This document shows positions 62,107 to 64,000 of a DNA stretch of 64,000 nt, in pieces. Position 1 is the first letter of the stretch, and each line of letters opens with the position of its first letter. Source of the stretch: Chitinophaga sp. CB10 (GTDB lineage: Bacteria; Bacteroidota; Bacteroidia; Chitinophagales; Chitinophagaceae); NCBI GenBank assembly GCA_001870995.2, contig MLAV02000015.1, positions 105,759-169,758 on the forward strand. The letters are read 5' to 3'. The translations under genes and the position numbers were made by a program. The notes below the pieces were generated by a model that did not search any database, was not told the origin of the DNA, and saw nothing but the letters and a program-made list of their open reading frames with translations.

Positions 62107-62526
62107 CTATCTATTAATATGCTCGTCTATCGGTTTTGTAAAGATCCTGCTTTTCCCAAACCATTCTTTTTTTAGGTCGTATAAATATTTCCAATTGAAA
62201 ATTAAAAAAAGCACTAATAGAAGAATACAATATGGTTGAAGGACTAAATCAAGCCCTCTACCATTAATTGTATAACCTAACCTTACCCTTGAAATGATAG
62301 GAGTAAATGCGGCAATGCTAAAAGTTGCGAGCAACAACGCTACGAAGGTAGCGATAGTGGAAGCTTTCCGACTAAAAGGCAAGGCCACTATTGCGAAAAC
62401 TATTAAAGTAAGTCCAATATAATGCTCATAAGAGAATATAATATTTGTAGTTGATACTACATAAATAGTATATACCATCAGGCAAAAAATGACTGCTAAG
62501 GGTAAACTAGAAATAATCCTTTTCAT
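62107..62526 (-). CDS. Small four-helix membrane protein of unknown function
   Basis: 139 residues from the internal ATG at 62526 (MKRIISS), preferred over the ATG 12 bases upstream because of the compact basic start. It has four hydrophobic segments: about 7-27, 35-55, 60-85 and 100-120, with a basic C-terminal end (KKEWFGKSRIFTKP). No family is recognised. It is AT-rich and lies 100 bases from the IS256 left end. It may be a recently acquired orphan. Confidence 0.6.
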   Translation of the reverse strand: MKRIISSLPLAVIFCLMVYTIYVVSTTNIIFSYEHYIGLTLIVFAIVALPFSRKASTIATFVALLLATFSIAAFTPIISRVRLGYTINGRGLDLVLQPYCILLLVLFLIFNWKYLYDLKKEWFGKSRIFTKPIDEHINR

Positions 62527-62637
62527 AATTATTACCATTAAATGTATGAGGAAATTGAACCTCCAATTTTAGTTTGATTTTGTGTAGTGACTTGAACTGA
62601 TCCTCCATTGGACACTATCTCATAAACTGTGTAAATG

Positions 62638-62667
62638 ATAAAAATCGGGGATTGTCTCCGATTTTTT
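62638..62667 (+). terminator. Hairpin inside the IS left end
   Basis: AAAATCGGGGA / TCTCCGATTTTTT (stem with one or two mismatches) before the transposase ATG, containing half of the left inverted repeat. It probably blocks read-through from flanking genes into the transposase. Confidence 0.6.
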
Positions 62668-62690
62668 AACTTTAACGGATATACAGTTTT

Positions 62691-63887
62691 ATGAAGACAG
62701 AGGATTTTTTATCAGACGACTTTCTGAAGCAGTTTAAAACAGCTGATCAGCTAAACGATTTTCTTGCCCAGATTCAGAAACGGGGCATAGAAAAGATGCT
62801 GGAGGGCGAGCTGGATAGCCATTTGGGCTATGACAAGCATGAACCCAATGATAGTGCCAATAGCCGTAATGGTTACGGCAAAAAGAAGATTAAGACCAGC
62901 TACGGTGAATCTGAGATAAAAATCCCCAGAGATCGTGACGCCAGTTTTAATCCCATGATCGTACCTAAACGGGAAGGGATGGTCCAAGGCTTGGAAGAGG
63001 TAATTGTGTCTTTTTATGCCAAGGGAATGAGCGTGTCCGACATCGAAGAGCAAATAAGAGAAATATACAAATTTGATGTTTCCACTGCTACAATCAGCCG
63101 CATCACCAGCAGGGTGGCAGAAGATATTGTAGCCTGGCAAAATCGGCCATTAGAACCTGTTTACCTCATAGTCTGGATGGATGGCATTGTGTTTAAGGTT
63201 CGGGAGAATAGCAAAGTAGTGAATAAAACCGTTTATATCGCTGTGGGGCTAAAGCGAGATGGCCTCAAGGAGGTTCTGGGAATGTGGCTGGGCAAAAATG
63301 AATCTGCTGCTTATTGGATGACTGTACTTACTGATCTGAAAGCCCGTGGCCTGGAAGATATTCTAATAACGGCCACCGATAACCTTAATGGCTTTACGCA
63401 GACCATCAAATCTGTGTTCCCACAGTCTGCCACTCAGGTTTGTGTCGTACATCAAATACGTAACAGTTGCCGCTATGTGGTCTGGAAAGATAAAAAAGAG
63501 TTTACCACCGATATGAAGGATGTTTATGCAGCTCCAACCAGACAAGCTGCCATGGCTGCTCTTGATGCCCTGGATGTTAAATGGAGTGCAAAGTATGCAT
63601 ATGCCATCAGAAGCTGGCGCGAAAACTGGGAGGAACTCACTGTCTTTTTTGACTTCCCGCTGGAGATCAGGCAGATCATCTACACAACTAATCTAATCGA
63701 AAACCTGAATGGGAAAATCAGAAAGTATACTAAAAACAAGCTGTCTTTCCCAACTGATGATGCAGTGTTGAAATCCGTGTATCTGGCTTTAAGGGAAGTA
63801 TCAAAAAAATGGACCATGCCAATTAGAAACTGGGGCATGATCCTAAATCAGTTCTTAACTATATTTGATAAAAGGGTGAGAATATAA
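62691..63887 (+). CDS. IS256-family transposase (mutator type)
   Basis: 398 residues, intact. The DDE catalytic triad is recognisable: first Asp in VWMDGIVFKV, second Asp in ITATDNLNGFTQ, and Glu in NLIENLNGKIRKYTKNKLSFP. The N-terminal part has the family's DNA-binding region with GEIxK-type GELDSHLGYDKHEPND and NSRNGYGKKKIKTSYGE. No frameshift or premature stop is seen, so the element may be active. It is the only clear gene between the inverted repeats. Confidence 0.96.
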   Translation: MKTEDFLSDDFLKQFKTADQLNDFLAQIQKRGIEKMLEGELDSHLGYDKHEPNDSANSRNGYGKKKIKTSYGESEIKIPRDRDASFNPMIVPKREGMVQGLEEVIVSFYAKGMSVSDIEEQIREIYKFDVSTATISRITSRVAEDIVAWQNRPLEPVYLIVWMDGIVFKVRENSKVVNKTVYIAVGLKRDGLKEVLGMWLGKNESAAYWMTVLTDLKARGLEDILITATDNLNGFTQTIKSVFPQSATQVCVVHQIRNSCRYVVWKDKKEFTTDMKDVYAAPTRQAAMAALDALDVKWSAKYAYAIRSWRENWEELTVFFDFPLEIRQIIYTTNLIENLNGKIRKYTKNKLSFPTDDAVLKSVYLALREVSKKWTMPIRNWGMILNQFLTIFDKRVRI

Positions 63888-63938
63888 TTATCAATTTGAT
63901 TCCCCGGTTTTAAAGTTTACACACGAGACTGTAAAATA

Positions 63939-63987
63939 AACTGTGTCAAAGGCTAAAAAAACAAGACCTTTAACACAGTTTTTTTTT
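63939..63987 (+). terminator. Hairpin beyond the IS right end, probable left end of a second element
   Basis: AACTGTGTCAAAGG and CCTTTAACACAGTT are near-perfect inverted repeats (13 of 14) around a 14-base A-rich spacer, followed by seven T and then an ATG. The layout (ATAAACTGTGT plus a hairpin plus ATG) repeats that at the left end of the IS256 element, so a second IS may begin here. Confidence 0.6.
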
Positions 63988-64000
63988 ATGGAACAACAAG
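63988..64000 (+). CDS. Start of a gene cut by the window edge (possible transposase)
   Basis: ATG at 63988 followed by GAA CAA CAA, only four codons in the window. Its position directly behind an IS-style hairpin suggests a transposase, but identity cannot be read from this fragment. Confidence 0.3.

Larger units (their letters stand above)
62629..63922 (+). mobile_element. IS256-family insertion sequence
   Basis: A transposase gene with imperfect inverted repeats at the edges: GTGTAAATGATAAAAATCGG (62629 onward, continuing GGATTG) and, on the opposite strand, GTGTAAACTTTAAAACCGGG (63922 inward). About 19 of 25 positions agree. The exact outer ends are unclear, because IS256-type termini usually extend beyond this core and I cannot identify an unambiguous 8-base target duplication. 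The element is small, single-gene and complete in its coding part. Confidence 0.85.

Overview
The window reads as a chromosomal segment of a Bacteroidota bacterium, most likely a Chitinophagaceae member close to Chitinophaga (the phylum is well supported, the genus is inference). Support comes from a SusC/SusD pair with FecR-type anti-sigma and ECF sigma, phylum-typical families (DUF2851, DUF2520, zinc-dependent metalloproteases, a RND-MFP-TolC operon), many promoters matching the Bacteroidota -7 element TAnnTTTG, and few strong Shine-Dalgarno sequences.

Layout. 0-4.2 kb: leucine operon leuC-methyltransferase-leuD-leuB-leuA on the minus strand, with an unexpected trans-aconitate-methyltransferase-like gene inside it. 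4.3-8.3 kb: a large helical orphan protein, a hairpin-bearing gap, and an ABC exporter pair. 8.6-12.1 kb: nrdB-nrdA, strikingly eukaryote-like class Ia ribonucleotide reductase. 12.1-18.2 kb: esterase lipoprotein, trmH, a large AsmA-like protein, SdpI-like membrane protein, Bcr/CflA-type MFS pump. 18.3-24.1 kb: tripartite RND efflux operon. 24.4-28.3 kb: lipA, an outer-membrane-like protein, an OsmC protein, a decayed imine-reductase-like pseudogene and a DUF2851 gene. 28.4-31.2 kb: SAM-I riboswitch controlling a transsulfuration enzyme and homoserine dehydrogenase.

32-45.7 kb is the most distinctive region: an ECF sigma gene faces two minus-strand transcription units. Each begins with the same bipartite promoter (GACTAGTTCATTTC, 9 bases, CGTGTT) followed by a small lipoprotein gene and a large HExxHxxGxxH metalloprotease lipoprotein gene. 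The second unit continues into FecR anti-sigma, STN-containing SusC and SusD. I read it as a sigma/anti-sigma controlled system for extracellular protein or peptide use with a duplicated lipoprotein-protease module. Tandem repeats affect three places in it: the lipoprotein C-terminus (63-bp units), the lipoprotein-protease junction (7-bp units) and the 3' end of the sigma gene (about 58-bp units).

45.7-55.8 kb is housekeeping: maf, a UbiA prenyltransferase, kdsC, DUF2520, topA, a SirB1-like gene, a small Ala-rich lipoprotein, der, era, an initiator tRNA-Met and ssb. 55.9-58.4 kb: a TPP riboswitch in front of a TonB-dependent receptor, indicating thiamin (or precursor) uptake. 58.4-64 kb is accessory: secreted orphan proteins, a small lipoprotein, a small membrane protein, an IS256-family element, and what looks like the left edge of a second element at the window end.
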